DNA of 64,000 bases, taken from the NCBI GenBank assembly GCA_916610825.1, contig OU744449.1, positions 2,678,001 to 2,742,000 on the forward strand, given 5' to 3'. How positions within the stretch are numbered: position 1 is the first letter of the stretch; the number at the start of each line of letters is the position of its first letter. The DNA comes from Haliclystus octoradiatus. Its lineage: Eukaryota; Cnidaria; Staurozoa; Stauromedusae; Haliclystidae. Below the pieces are notes generated by a model. It saw only the letters and a list, made by a program, of their open reading frames with translations, was not told where the DNA came from and made no database searches. Below are positions 24,046-34,500 of the stretch, in pieces. A program made the position numbers and the translations under genes.

Positions 24046-24196
24046 GTTGAAAAGATAATGTCATTTTCTATAATATGTGTACAAAGTTACAAAGAACTCT
24101 GCTTTTATTATAATATAGATTATGTTGGATATTTCATTATTTCTAGATTTATTCCCATATTTCTTCGGTCTATTATCCTCTGCTGATTTATTGAAC

Positions 24197-24412
24197 ATGA
24201 CAAAGACGACCTCATCGTTCGTCGTATTGTGTTTAATGTTATTGGGTAACATTTCAACGATTCACTGTATAGAATGCAATTATCCTACTATTACTGTCTA
24301 TGCAACTCAACGTTATCAAGAATGTGTTCCATTTGGAGGATTCAATCTATGCCAACAAAAAGAAAAGGTTGTTTCTATAGAGACGTGTCCATGGCACACA
24401 GGGCATGTATGA
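24197..24412 (+). CDS. Putative small secreted cysteine-containing peptide
   Basis: A 71-codon frame with a good signal peptide from an internal ATG: MTKTTSSF, then a hydrophobic stretch VVLCLMLLGNIS, probably cut near HC/IEC. The remaining 45 or so residues have four or five cysteines (ECNYP, ECVPF, LCQQ, TCPW). The frame opens earlier, at 24122, but the internal start places the hydrophobic segment at the N-terminus as a signal should be. It could be a short secreted peptide or the first exon of a gene broken by the LINE fragment downstream. A second frame continues past the stop as a T/S/K-rich stretch to 24495, so a splice or frameshift near 24410 is possible. No family recognised. Confidence 0.4.
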   Translation: MTKTTSSFVVLCLMLLGNISTIHCIECNYPTITVYATQRYQECVPFGGFNLCQQKEKVVSIETCPWHTGHV

Positions 24413-24516
24413 TATCAACGAAGCAGCCAACCACTAAATTGACAAAAACTTCTTCAAAATCATCACATAGAAGGCCCCATAGATATAGTTTGTAATTCAA
24501 AAGACAAATTGATTGT

Positions 24517-25395
24517 TATGTATGTATGTATGTATGTATGTATGTATGTATTTTTGTAGCACAATGGCTAACAGGCAAATGAACAAGGAGGATATTTTTA
24601 AATTTATCCTCACTTACATGTGATCTTTAAAAAATATATGATATATTAAGGTTGAGAAAGCTATGTTATCAGAAATAATTAACAGGCAAACGAATAGTTA
24701 CAGAACTGTGATAAATTAACGTGATTAAGTTTAAATTAAAATGTTTGTAAAGAGCTAGACGACACAACTTCTTCAGGAAGAGAGTTCCATGGTTTGATTA
24801 TTCTATTTGCAAAGTAATGTTTGCAACAGTCATAGTTAAATGATATAGTTGGGTAAAGCGTCAGTGAATGTCCGCTCAAGGAATATTTAGGATGTTTAAT
24901 AGCGAAAAACTCATCTGGAGCCAAGTCAATCAAGTTTTTCAAACTTCTGAAGACCATGTGAAGATCAAACTTAAGGCGGCGTAATTCTATATACTCAAGG
25001 TTGAGATAGGCAAGACGATCTATATAGGGCTTGTCAGCATTGTTTTTCAAACAAACACATCATGTGAAAGAGCGCTGAACGTTTTCTAAAATATTGATGT
25101 CCTTGATGAGATAGGGATTCCAGACTGGCGTAGATGACTCAGGCATTGGTCTGACGTATGTTGTGAACGCTTTCACAAACAGCTCCGGGTTCTTTGAGGA
25201 AAAGCATTTCTTGATTAGGAAAGAACGGTTTTTGCTTTAGCGGCTAGCATGGAACACGTGTTCTATGAATTTTAGATCTGCAGTTAGTAGGATTCCAAGA
25301 TCTTTCACAGAAGATGAACGTGATGATTCCTTTCTATCTAACTGATACGCCGCATCCGAAATAGATGATTTCCCAAATGCAAAGGCACCATATTA
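24517..25395 (-). mobile_element. 5'-truncated LINE (CR1/Jockey-like), 3' end of reverse transcriptase ORF
   Basis: Minus-strand translation across at least one frame break gives the C-terminal part of a non-LTR retrotransposon protein: SVKDLGILLTADLKF, then VRPMPESSTPVWNPYL, NVQRSFT, and in another frame YLNLEYIELRRLKFDL and FANRIIKPWNSLPEEVV. These match the conserved KDLG, VRP..E..SPVWNP, VQR.FT and NR...WN.LP motifs. The 3' end is a (TACA)n microsatellite (TATG repeat on the plus strand at 24517-24551), as usual for such LINEs. It has an in-frame stop and a frameshift, so it is dead. Confidence 0.85.
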
Positions 25396-25837
25396 TAGAC
25401 TGTATATCATACGACTATCATACAATCTCTATTCAAAATAAAGAGTCAGCAATATATAAACTATACTTTCACAAACAAATCAAATATTGATAATAAAATG
25501 TAAGTAATGATTTCTGTATAGACTTAATAGTTCTATATAGAATTGACTATTTCATATAAATTGATTAATTGTTATTAAAATATGTACAGTATAACTCTAC
25601 AGCAACAGGAGAAATGAAACTGAAATCGAGTCAGTGTTCAAGGTCTAGAATCCTTACCGATTCCGATTCTTGAGGAAAGGCCATCAACCAAACCCATCGT
25701 GCATGACCTTGCTAGGTCTTCAAATGCCGTTTACATGCGAAAAGCTCAGAATCAAAGTGTTTCTGATGCAGCTACTCTAATATACATTCAAAACAGAATC
25801 CCTACTGAGAAAAAAGGAACAAAAACTCTGCCCTCTC

Positions 25838-26010
25838 CAGTGTTGTGAGTAGTACAAAAGTAACGCGTTACTTGGTAGTTGGTATTCGTTACTTTTGAAG
25901 TAATTTTAGGGGTTATTAATTACATTTTTGAGGAAAGTAATAGCTAAGTAATTATAATTACTTATTTAAGTAACGAGTATTTGCAGCGATAAAGTAATTG
26001 ACGTTACTTC
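25838..26010. mobile_element. hAT-like transposon end (AGTAACGCGTTACT-type)
   Basis: CAGTGTTGTGAGTAG followed by AAAGTAACGCGTTACTTGG, TTACTTTTGAAGTAA, and further GTAACG words. This is the terminal and subterminal pattern familiar from animal hAT elements. The other end is not identified, so it is a fragment or internally deleted copy. Confidence 0.6.
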
Positions 26011-26964
26011 CCGAAATACTTTACGAAATAATTTATTCACGATTTATTTATAAAATATTTATTGTTTTGTTTATTATGAAGTGGGCATAAATGTTTTCAG
26101 TGCGATATTGTTAAGCCTGTCATTGTGAAGTCCCAAATGACTTGAAGATGATATGATATTCTTCGATCTATTCCACCTACCTACATAGATGAATAGAAGT
26201 TGAATGCATAGACTACGAACATTTGAGAGAGCTCTTTCACCAATCATAAAGTTTTAATTAGTGTTAAATAATATTAAATTACAAAAATACCTGTTAGTAA
26301 TACTTGGAAACCATACCCCAAAATTTATAAAATTGCATTGTGTCCCGACATTTGCGTAACAATGTCATTTTGGTGCCTCACAGCAGGGATCCGGAATCTT
26401 CATAGCGAGACATTTTCCGATTTCCATCTTTAAGCAAGAAATTTCACAGCAGGATTCAAAAATTGAAATACGAGAGTTACATAGTAGTAGCATAGACAGT
26501 CGCATTATAGGAATGCAGTGCCGTCCCTCTTACGCCATACATATTTGCTACACAAAGAACGCCACAAAATCACGGTCAGACATATCCTGCCAAACAAACT
26601 TGTAAATAACACAATCCACGATACAAAACATTATGAAAAGATACTACTCCCCCTTAGCGTTACAGAGTTTTTAGAGTTACATCGCCAATCTAGAACCTTC
26701 ACCAAACATCCTTTACCTAGAAACAGTATAGAAACATATTAGAATCTAGAAGGGTTAAGCTGATTTAATTATGGTATTTAAATTTACCCTTTAAAATCAA
26801 AATTTAATGTCTATGTTTACAAACTATATGATGTCAAATCAAATATACTAAACTACTGTATTTGGAAATTTATAAATGTACTGTATTTATAAATATCAAC
26901 TGCCGCCAGTGCAATATCAATTGTCGCTGTATAAATATCAACTGCCGCCAACGCTGTATCAGTT
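26011..26964. other. Intergenic stretch, no gene seen
   Basis: An open frame at 26518-26742 (74 codons) has no recognisable motif. Just before the tRNA, 26885-26960 repeats words such as ATATCAACTGCCGCCA two to three times; a similar word recurs near 27432. Confidence 0.35.
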
Positions 26965-26970
26965 GCCGCT

Positions 26971-27001
<31 letters not shown>

Positions 27002-27056
27002 TAGTGATGAACTGTCAGATATCTGAAGGTCCCTGGTTCAATCCCGGGTGGCGGCA
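26965..27056 (+). tRNA. tRNA-Phe (GAA) with a 19-nt intron
   Basis: The spliced form is 73 nt with all four stems. Acceptor GCCGCTA pairs TGGCGGC (27049-27055), with discriminator A. The D arm has AGCTCAGTTGGGAGAG, the anticodon stem TCAGA/TCTGA encloses CTGAAGA, and the T arm is CCTGGTTCAATCCCGGG. The anticodon GAA is at 26998-27000. An extra 19 nt (27002-27020) lie between positions 37 and 38, the canonical tRNA intron site. Apart from two stem pairs the body is nearly identical to vertebrate tRNA-Phe. A T-run about 10 bases downstream can end Pol III transcription. Confidence 0.95.
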
Positions 27057-28549
27057 AAGTTATCATTTTGTTTGATTAAATAGGCTGATTCAATAGTGAA
27101 TGCTTGTGTTTTTTGTGTGTATTTACCGTTTTGGAGGTATTCCTCTTTCGGTTGTCACTCTGCTTTCATCTTTCGATAAAGTAACTGTCGTTACTGGCTA
27201 CAAGAAGTGTTCATGTAGACATACTTATCCTTTCTGAGAGATTTCTTTGTTGAATATTTGCTTCTGTTCCCTCCCCGATACAGTCAAACTTCTCTCCCCT
27301 CTGCCCTCTGGTATAAATGAAAAGTGAGACATTCAGAGCCATGTGTGTAGAGCTATATGTGGGGATGTTAAGCAATGTGGGACACTGAGGGATTAGATAA
27401 ATTTAACTGTACTTCTAACTTTTCATAAATATTGGCTGTCGCCAGTGCTGAGGATACAGGGGTAGATCAGTAGATCAGAATTATATTGGCGAATTTATAT
27501 TTCCCGGTTTCATGCCAGTATAACTTAATTTTCATTATTTATTTATCTTGAGTTTGAATATCTGATTGCAGATACGCATTTATTGATTTTTATTGATTGC
27601 AATCGAAATATACCGCGAATAAATTTTCTGATGACCACCTTTGGACGACGGCCGGAGGTTTACCATGGTTTTTAAGCTTTTTTTCTCGCCGTTCCCAAAA
27701 AGTAAATCCTCCTATAACAATATTTCCGTCTCGTGTTGTTTTAATTGTAGTTATTTGTAATTGAGTCTAAACTTATCCTTGGCATTCCAGCGGTGATGCC
27801 GCAGTTGCATTACATAGATACTGTACTTCTTCATTCTAGCTGATAATATGAGTGGATTGCGAATATTTTCTTAGCTTTCTGTTGTATAGTAGCCCCGATA
27901 GTAGCGATTGTTTTGAAGGCTTATTTCCATTTGCAAGTCAATGCAATAGTTCTAGGCAGGTTACAATGGACTCTAGTCTAGCACTTCTTAAGTATCTTCA
28001 AAATAAGAAAAATTCAAGTCCTTTCCAACCAGTGAAATGCAAAATACTTATTGCTTTGTTTTAATTTTATTGAAGTTTATAACCAATTTGAAAGAAATTG
28101 CTAAAATTAATGAATTAATATATAAATAACCTTACTTTATTATTATATACAATCTATTTACCTATATAATTTTATAATAAATTATCGATATTTTGATTAA
28201 AATATATTCTAAATATTTTGAATAATGGTAAGTTAATTAATACATGTAAAAATGAAAATCATTTTCTCTATGTCATCAAAAAAACCATGACTACATTTGT
28301 TAGCTATAATTAGATTGATTTTGCCAGTTTGTTTTAACACCTTGTATAATACGCTGTACCTACAAGGCAAATTCAATTTTGCTGCGGAAAGATAAATATC
28401 TGAATCAATAATCCTACTCATATCGAATTTAACAACAAGCTGTAATAATGTTGACAAACTATTTATATTTTTGAAAACAATTATAGAATAGTTCATTAGT
28501 TAGATATCGATCTATTCAACTGGTACGTCAGGATTCAGCAAAGTCAAAA
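27057..28549. other. Intergenic stretch, no gene seen
   Basis: No protein-like open frame and no clear structured RNA beyond the tRNA. It probably contains the promoter of the metalloproteinase-lectin gene, but no element can be named. Confidence 0.35.
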
Positions 28550-31500
28550 ATGTTGTTAACAAAATTGGTTGCCATTGTTTTAACAATTTTCGCGGCTTCA
28601 TTAGCCGCAAAAGTTGTAATGGCGGAAAGCTGCAGCAAGCAAGGTTATTCAATATAGTTATAAACTGTAGAAGTTCACGACCAAAACTGAGCTTGGTTTT
28701 ATTTGCTGTCTGATAATATTATTTATTTTTCTTTTTACAGTGACTAGACATAGAAGATCAGTGTCTCCAGGAACGTCAGAATTTCAAAATGCAAAACTGG
28801 CTGATATAAGTATGTTTACCATGTATTTACCAGTCTAAATATAATTATGACAAATATGCTTATATAGATACATTCATACATACATATGCACCTCATAATA
28901 TCCAAATACAATTTAATATTTGTGTCAACCGTTTCATCATTTTCCAATTTGATAGTTCTTTGAAGCTAGCAAACATTATCAAGAAAATGATGAAATTATT
29001 GTATTCGAGCTTCCAAATAGAATACTAATATGTTTCCCTTTCTTACCTTCCTTAATCCCTCACTGAAAAACTGTGTGAATATGTAAATATGCTGCAAACC
29101 CAAACATTTGGAATTGTGAATAATTATAGTCCTGAAAAACTTGAGAAACTCACAAAACTGTGGAAATAAAAACTGTAAAGATGAATCATAAAACGTTTTG
29201 TTTTGCAGTTAACTTTAGAATACAACACGTGGATAGCCAAAATTGTCTTGAAACAGATGGAAGAAAATTCATTGCCAGACCATGTGATAACGAGAAAGAC
29301 GAACAAGTATGGAAAATGTTAACAGTTAAAAATTCAATTGGTAAATTAATGAATAAAAAATATGGGAAGTGTATTTCTATGCAAAGCACATACAGTTCAC
29401 AGTTGATACTACAAGACTGCCGCCATACAACAACATTGCTTCATTGGAGTTGTTTTTTCCCGAGAGTTGATGCAAGCAATAATCATCGTGATATGGATTG
29501 GCCTGGTATGCAGTCGATTGGTGCAGCTTCAAAATGTGTATCTGTTGATTCAAATAACAGAGTTTCTATGATGAGATGTACTGATTTCAAGAAGGATAAC
29601 GCACAGAAAATACGTGTTTTTAATAAACAGAAAATGGGAATATGCGCCAAAGCAGGTCAGTACTTCATAGTATCCTACACATTTCTCAAATATCAATCAA
29701 TTGTTTACGAATAACTCCATTGCTTAGGCTCACGCAGAGTTATTATTACTTAGGGTTTTGAAATGTAACACTGAAGGCACACTGTTAAACGAAATCTATT
29801 CAAATTATCCATGTATTCTGCATAAAGCTCATATTTCCTATACAGCTATGCAGGAATAAATTAATCATTTATTCTTTCAACTTAAATTAATAAATTTCAG
29901 GACAATTCTGAAGCCATTGCAGAGTTCTATAGTAGAGAATATTGTAGCTCATAATCATATAGCTTACATCTCAGCACATATTACATTTAAATGTTTGCTA
30001 TTGCGTACACTTCAAGCAACCAGTGAAAAATTCCTGCTTCCCGAGTAAATTTTACTTGAATTTCTTATCCAACACATGTCCTTGCTTAAGCTTACGCGGA
30101 GTTATTATCTAGGTTTTTGAGAGGGCAAGTTGCATTTGCTTATGAAATGATAATCCATTCAAGTTCTTAAATAGGAAAAATTATTGCAACATTCGTAAAT
30201 TAGTCTTTAACTATTCCGTATGTTATTCAATATTTCCTGTCCTGCAATTAAGTATTTGAGACGGTATTACCTTACCGAGTGCACCCGTAGCACCCCGTAG
30301 CACTCTTCTATTTCTAGATGGATGGCTCTTTTCGCTCAGAGCAATGATGCTAAATGCTCTTTATTGATCTCAGCCGCGACTCTGCGGATCAACTTCAACA
30401 GATTTCATAGCAGATAGGCCTCGGTTGTCAATGCGCAACGATGTATCGCAGCTATACTCACAATGCAATACCCTCTGGACCATTCCATCTGCCATGATGG
30501 TACTTATTTCATGTTTCATATAAAGCCAATGCTGAGTTGACCTCCGGGGAATTTGAAACACAGTCGATCAGATATGATGCGATCTGAAGTTCGCTTACTC
30601 TGCCATCTGAGCTAATCCTGTCCTGTCATTCAGAAATATACAAAACATTCATTCATTGATAAGACTTTTCTGAATCAATTTTTTAAAGTTGCAAAAGAAT
30701 ATTTTACAGGATAGGTAGCATCTTAATTAACATATTACACTTGAATATTGCTATTTCCATACATTCCAAACAAACGCCAACAATTCCTGCTTGCGAGTAA
30801 AATTTGTTTGAAACCAATCAGGTAGCTACAATCGGCGTTTACTTACTTTCAAAATAATCTACATTTCCTTAACTGTAACAGGAGCATTCGGAGACCAGAC
30901 CAGCAGCACTGATTACTACATGCTGAAACATCCTGCCTTCAAATTGGATTGGAATGTGAAGTACATTGAAATTTATATGTTCTACTCTTTTAAAGTGGTA
31001 AGTAATTAGAACTATTAATCCCATTGAATGACTCTAATATGGATTTCATATTAAGATATTATAATGAGAGAACTAATTCATTTACATAAATAATCGAACT
31101 AAACTGTAATTAACTTCTTCATGCATTGAATAATTCAAATCTGTAAAAGGTCGTCAATAACATCCTCAATAATGTGTTTGTTGTTGGCCTCCGTTAAGAC
31201 ATTTTCATAAAAACGCATCACTGCTGCTCGACCAAAGTTATTGGATTTGAGGGTTTTTTGGTATTTTTAGATTTTCTCGTTTGCATGCGAAAAATACGCA
31301 TTTACCTGTTTGCGGGCCTGTCGTTTTTCGATGAATAATACAGTATATTCAGCTTTTAAAGCTGTTTGTATTATACATATGCATACTTCTGTATAGAGGA
31401 TCCCAAAGAAGGATGATTATTTGAATACTGTATCAATTAGACCCCATATACATTTGTTGATAACGATGACGACTCCCAATGATTTCGTACATAAATAGCA

Positions 31501-34500
31501 ATAGTGTGTGTGTGTATAATTTTATTTCGATTCGTAACCAAAATGAGCAAATGCTCGTTTATACATTGATACGAATTTAAAAGTAAGTTATTAATTATAA
31601 TATTGTAAATTAGTAGAAATAATGATAAGGATAATAGTATTAATAATATAATACAATTTTTATTTTTATTTTATTATTTTGTTATTTTTGTTATTTTTTT
31701 TATTTTTTTCGTTTTTTTTTCGTCTTCCTTGAATTTGAAGGAATTAATTTGATTCTTTTAATTCTCTTATAGTATAAAGCATTTTCTGCCAAATATGGTC
31801 ATTTGGCAATGAAGAAGATTTATGAGCACGCACAAGAAACCATTTCAATGGTTGATAAGGTGGATATTCTTACTTACGCTATTAAATTTATACAAGGAAA
31901 ACTTCAAATCTTCCAATATTAAATATTTTGTCATGTCCAAAACCGACTGATGCTATATGCTACATCCTTTGTGTAGTGCTTAGGGCTTTGGACCACTATT
32001 GGTTTGGCGTCAGGAAGGCTGTTACAGTCATATAATGCACAAACGCTTCAAAATTACTAATCAACAAACCAGCCACCCCGGTGTAAAAAAACCCAGGCGA
32101 TTTGTGATGAGATGATTAAAAACAATTTTATTCTTTGAATTCTATAGTTCTATCGCAAAATCAGGTTCAGAACTATACTAACCGCTGTTGAAGTATTCAC
32201 AAGTTATCAGAAATTTGGAAATGGAGCAAATAGTCGTGAATTACATGCTAACGTTGCAGCATATGTGAAAACTTTGAAACAAAAACATAAATTCGACACT
32301 GCTATATATGCATTGTGAGTATAACCAGCTTTCTTCATATGATTATCTGCTACTTGATTCTGATAATTGTTTTATTCTAGAAAAGGGTTACCACATATTG
32401 TTGTCGTGTTTGTGTTCATATTTATTACACTTTGAAATGGTGTAAAAGACTTGGGAAGTGTTGAAAGTATTCGTATCTTCCGCCACTTCCATTGTAGTAA
32501 ATGAATACAAACACGGCAAAGTGTGTGGTAACCCTTCGTTGATGGATGGAGATAAGCTTTACTAATAGCTTATGATGATGATGATGATGATTGGTCATCT
32601 ATATGTATAGAGTTATTACTTTAATATGGCAGACCTAAGGGTATGTCGATTCAAAGAGAACCTATTGAGCTATATATAATCCCAAAATGAATTAGGGGCA
32701 AGATAGCATTCTTACAAGTGAAGTTTTACTTAAACCGGATCATATTTCCATGATATTTTGAGAGTAAGCAAATATTTTCTAGCTACGTGGAGAAGGTGTG
32801 CATATGTTCTTGTAAAGTAAAACAGATATTTTTCAATGAAATATTTCTGATTTTGAGTAGGATTCACTGTATACCAAAATCTTATAGGCCTCTTATGCTG
32901 AACATGAAACTAATCCATTTCTTTGTATATCTTTTGATACATCAGTATGGTGACTGAGTCAAAGAAAACACATTCTTAATTAAACACAGAAATTGAGAAT
33001 GTGTTTTCTTTGACTCAGTCTCCATCCTTGTGTATTACAGCTCTGCCGATGTCTATTAATTGGTATTGAGCACTGTCACATCTGACGATAGATAAATCTA
33101 TCTTTATTATTCTATATCTTTTGATATTAATAGTGAAGATGACTTGTTTGGAGCAGCAGGTACAGCATCTCATAAGTTATGTGATACATACTGGGGAAGT
33201 CCATTCATTATCTCAAAAGTAAGTTTTCAATTTTCCCTTTCGATTGAATTTGCATTTTTGATATTTCCTCTCATTTTTAGCTTTTCATACAGCCGTGTCA
33301 GTGACGTATAGTCCAGAGAGATTTCTACTATCCAGTAGTGACGCTATATAGGAATTAGGACGGAATTAGGAATATGAAACCAACTATCCAGCTTGAATTT
33401 TCTTGAATTACGAAATCACTCCATTTTGCTTCAGTTAAAAAAAACGCACCAGCATTCCAAGATAGATACCCGAAAATTAGGTCTTAAATCACTTTATACC
33501 AATTAGAATCACCATCCGTATATTTTTAAAAATATAAATCAATCACAGGTATAGAAATAAAATTTACATAATTACATACTCTTAATTTTTACATATTATA
33601 TATATTTGATTTTAATTTTTGAAACAGGACAAACGTTGATAACAGCAATTTGCTGAAGTTTGTATCCTGTATAAATATTCGGTATAAATATAAATAAATA
33701 ATTAAATAAATTAGATTGTACAACATTTTTGGAAGCGTACATGTGTTACATCTACGTATTTCGTCGTAATAAAGTAGGAAGAATATAGAAACAACCCTTT
33801 TTCTGTTTTAGGCCAACGGTGATGCAAGATTGGACGCAAGACATATTTATAATATCTTAACACACGAAATAGCTCATCAACTCCATTCCGGTCATAACTA
33901 CGGTACATTTACCTTGTGTTGATTTGAATTATAAATGGGATGCAATGCCAATGTGTATATAATCTCATATATAAAGTAATTGTGTGGCAAAACATCAATC
34001 TGAGTGCTCAATGCTAAAAGCAGACCAATATAAATAGTAGATCAAAGATCACGAGTTTACTCCATTACTCTGAGTTTCGCGTAAAAAACGCTCTTCAGAC
34101 AGTTCATTGAAATTTGAAAATTGAAATTTCAATAAACCGTCTGAAGAGCATCTTTACGCAAGCTCAGAGTGACGGAGTGAACTCGTGATCTTTGATCTAC
34201 TATTTAATCACATGTATATGTACACATTACTATAATCACTATTATTATTACTACTATTACTATAGTTTTGGCAATCACCTTCTTGGCCATTTATTCCAAT
34301 TATTCCATCAAAACAATTTCGCTTGAACGAATTGAGCAACCTTCATAGAATCATACATGCATTACCGTCAGTAAGAACTCTTTCTAATTTGTTCATTCTT
34401 TACATTTAAGACTCACCTCATACTTGCCCATCTTACCATTTATTTGGTGGAAGATGTACCCTCGGTGGAAATGAGTAAGTAGTATGACGTCACTTGTCAT

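Noticed and set aside
26518-26742. 74-codon frame before the tRNA-Phe gene
   Set aside because: Starts MPSLLRHTYLLHKERHK; could be a transposon remnant, but no motif could be named and no neighbour supports it.
30370-30561. 63-codon minus-strand frame in intron 3 of the metalloproteinase gene
   Set aside because: It falls within the tRNA-derived SINE and has no protein-like features.
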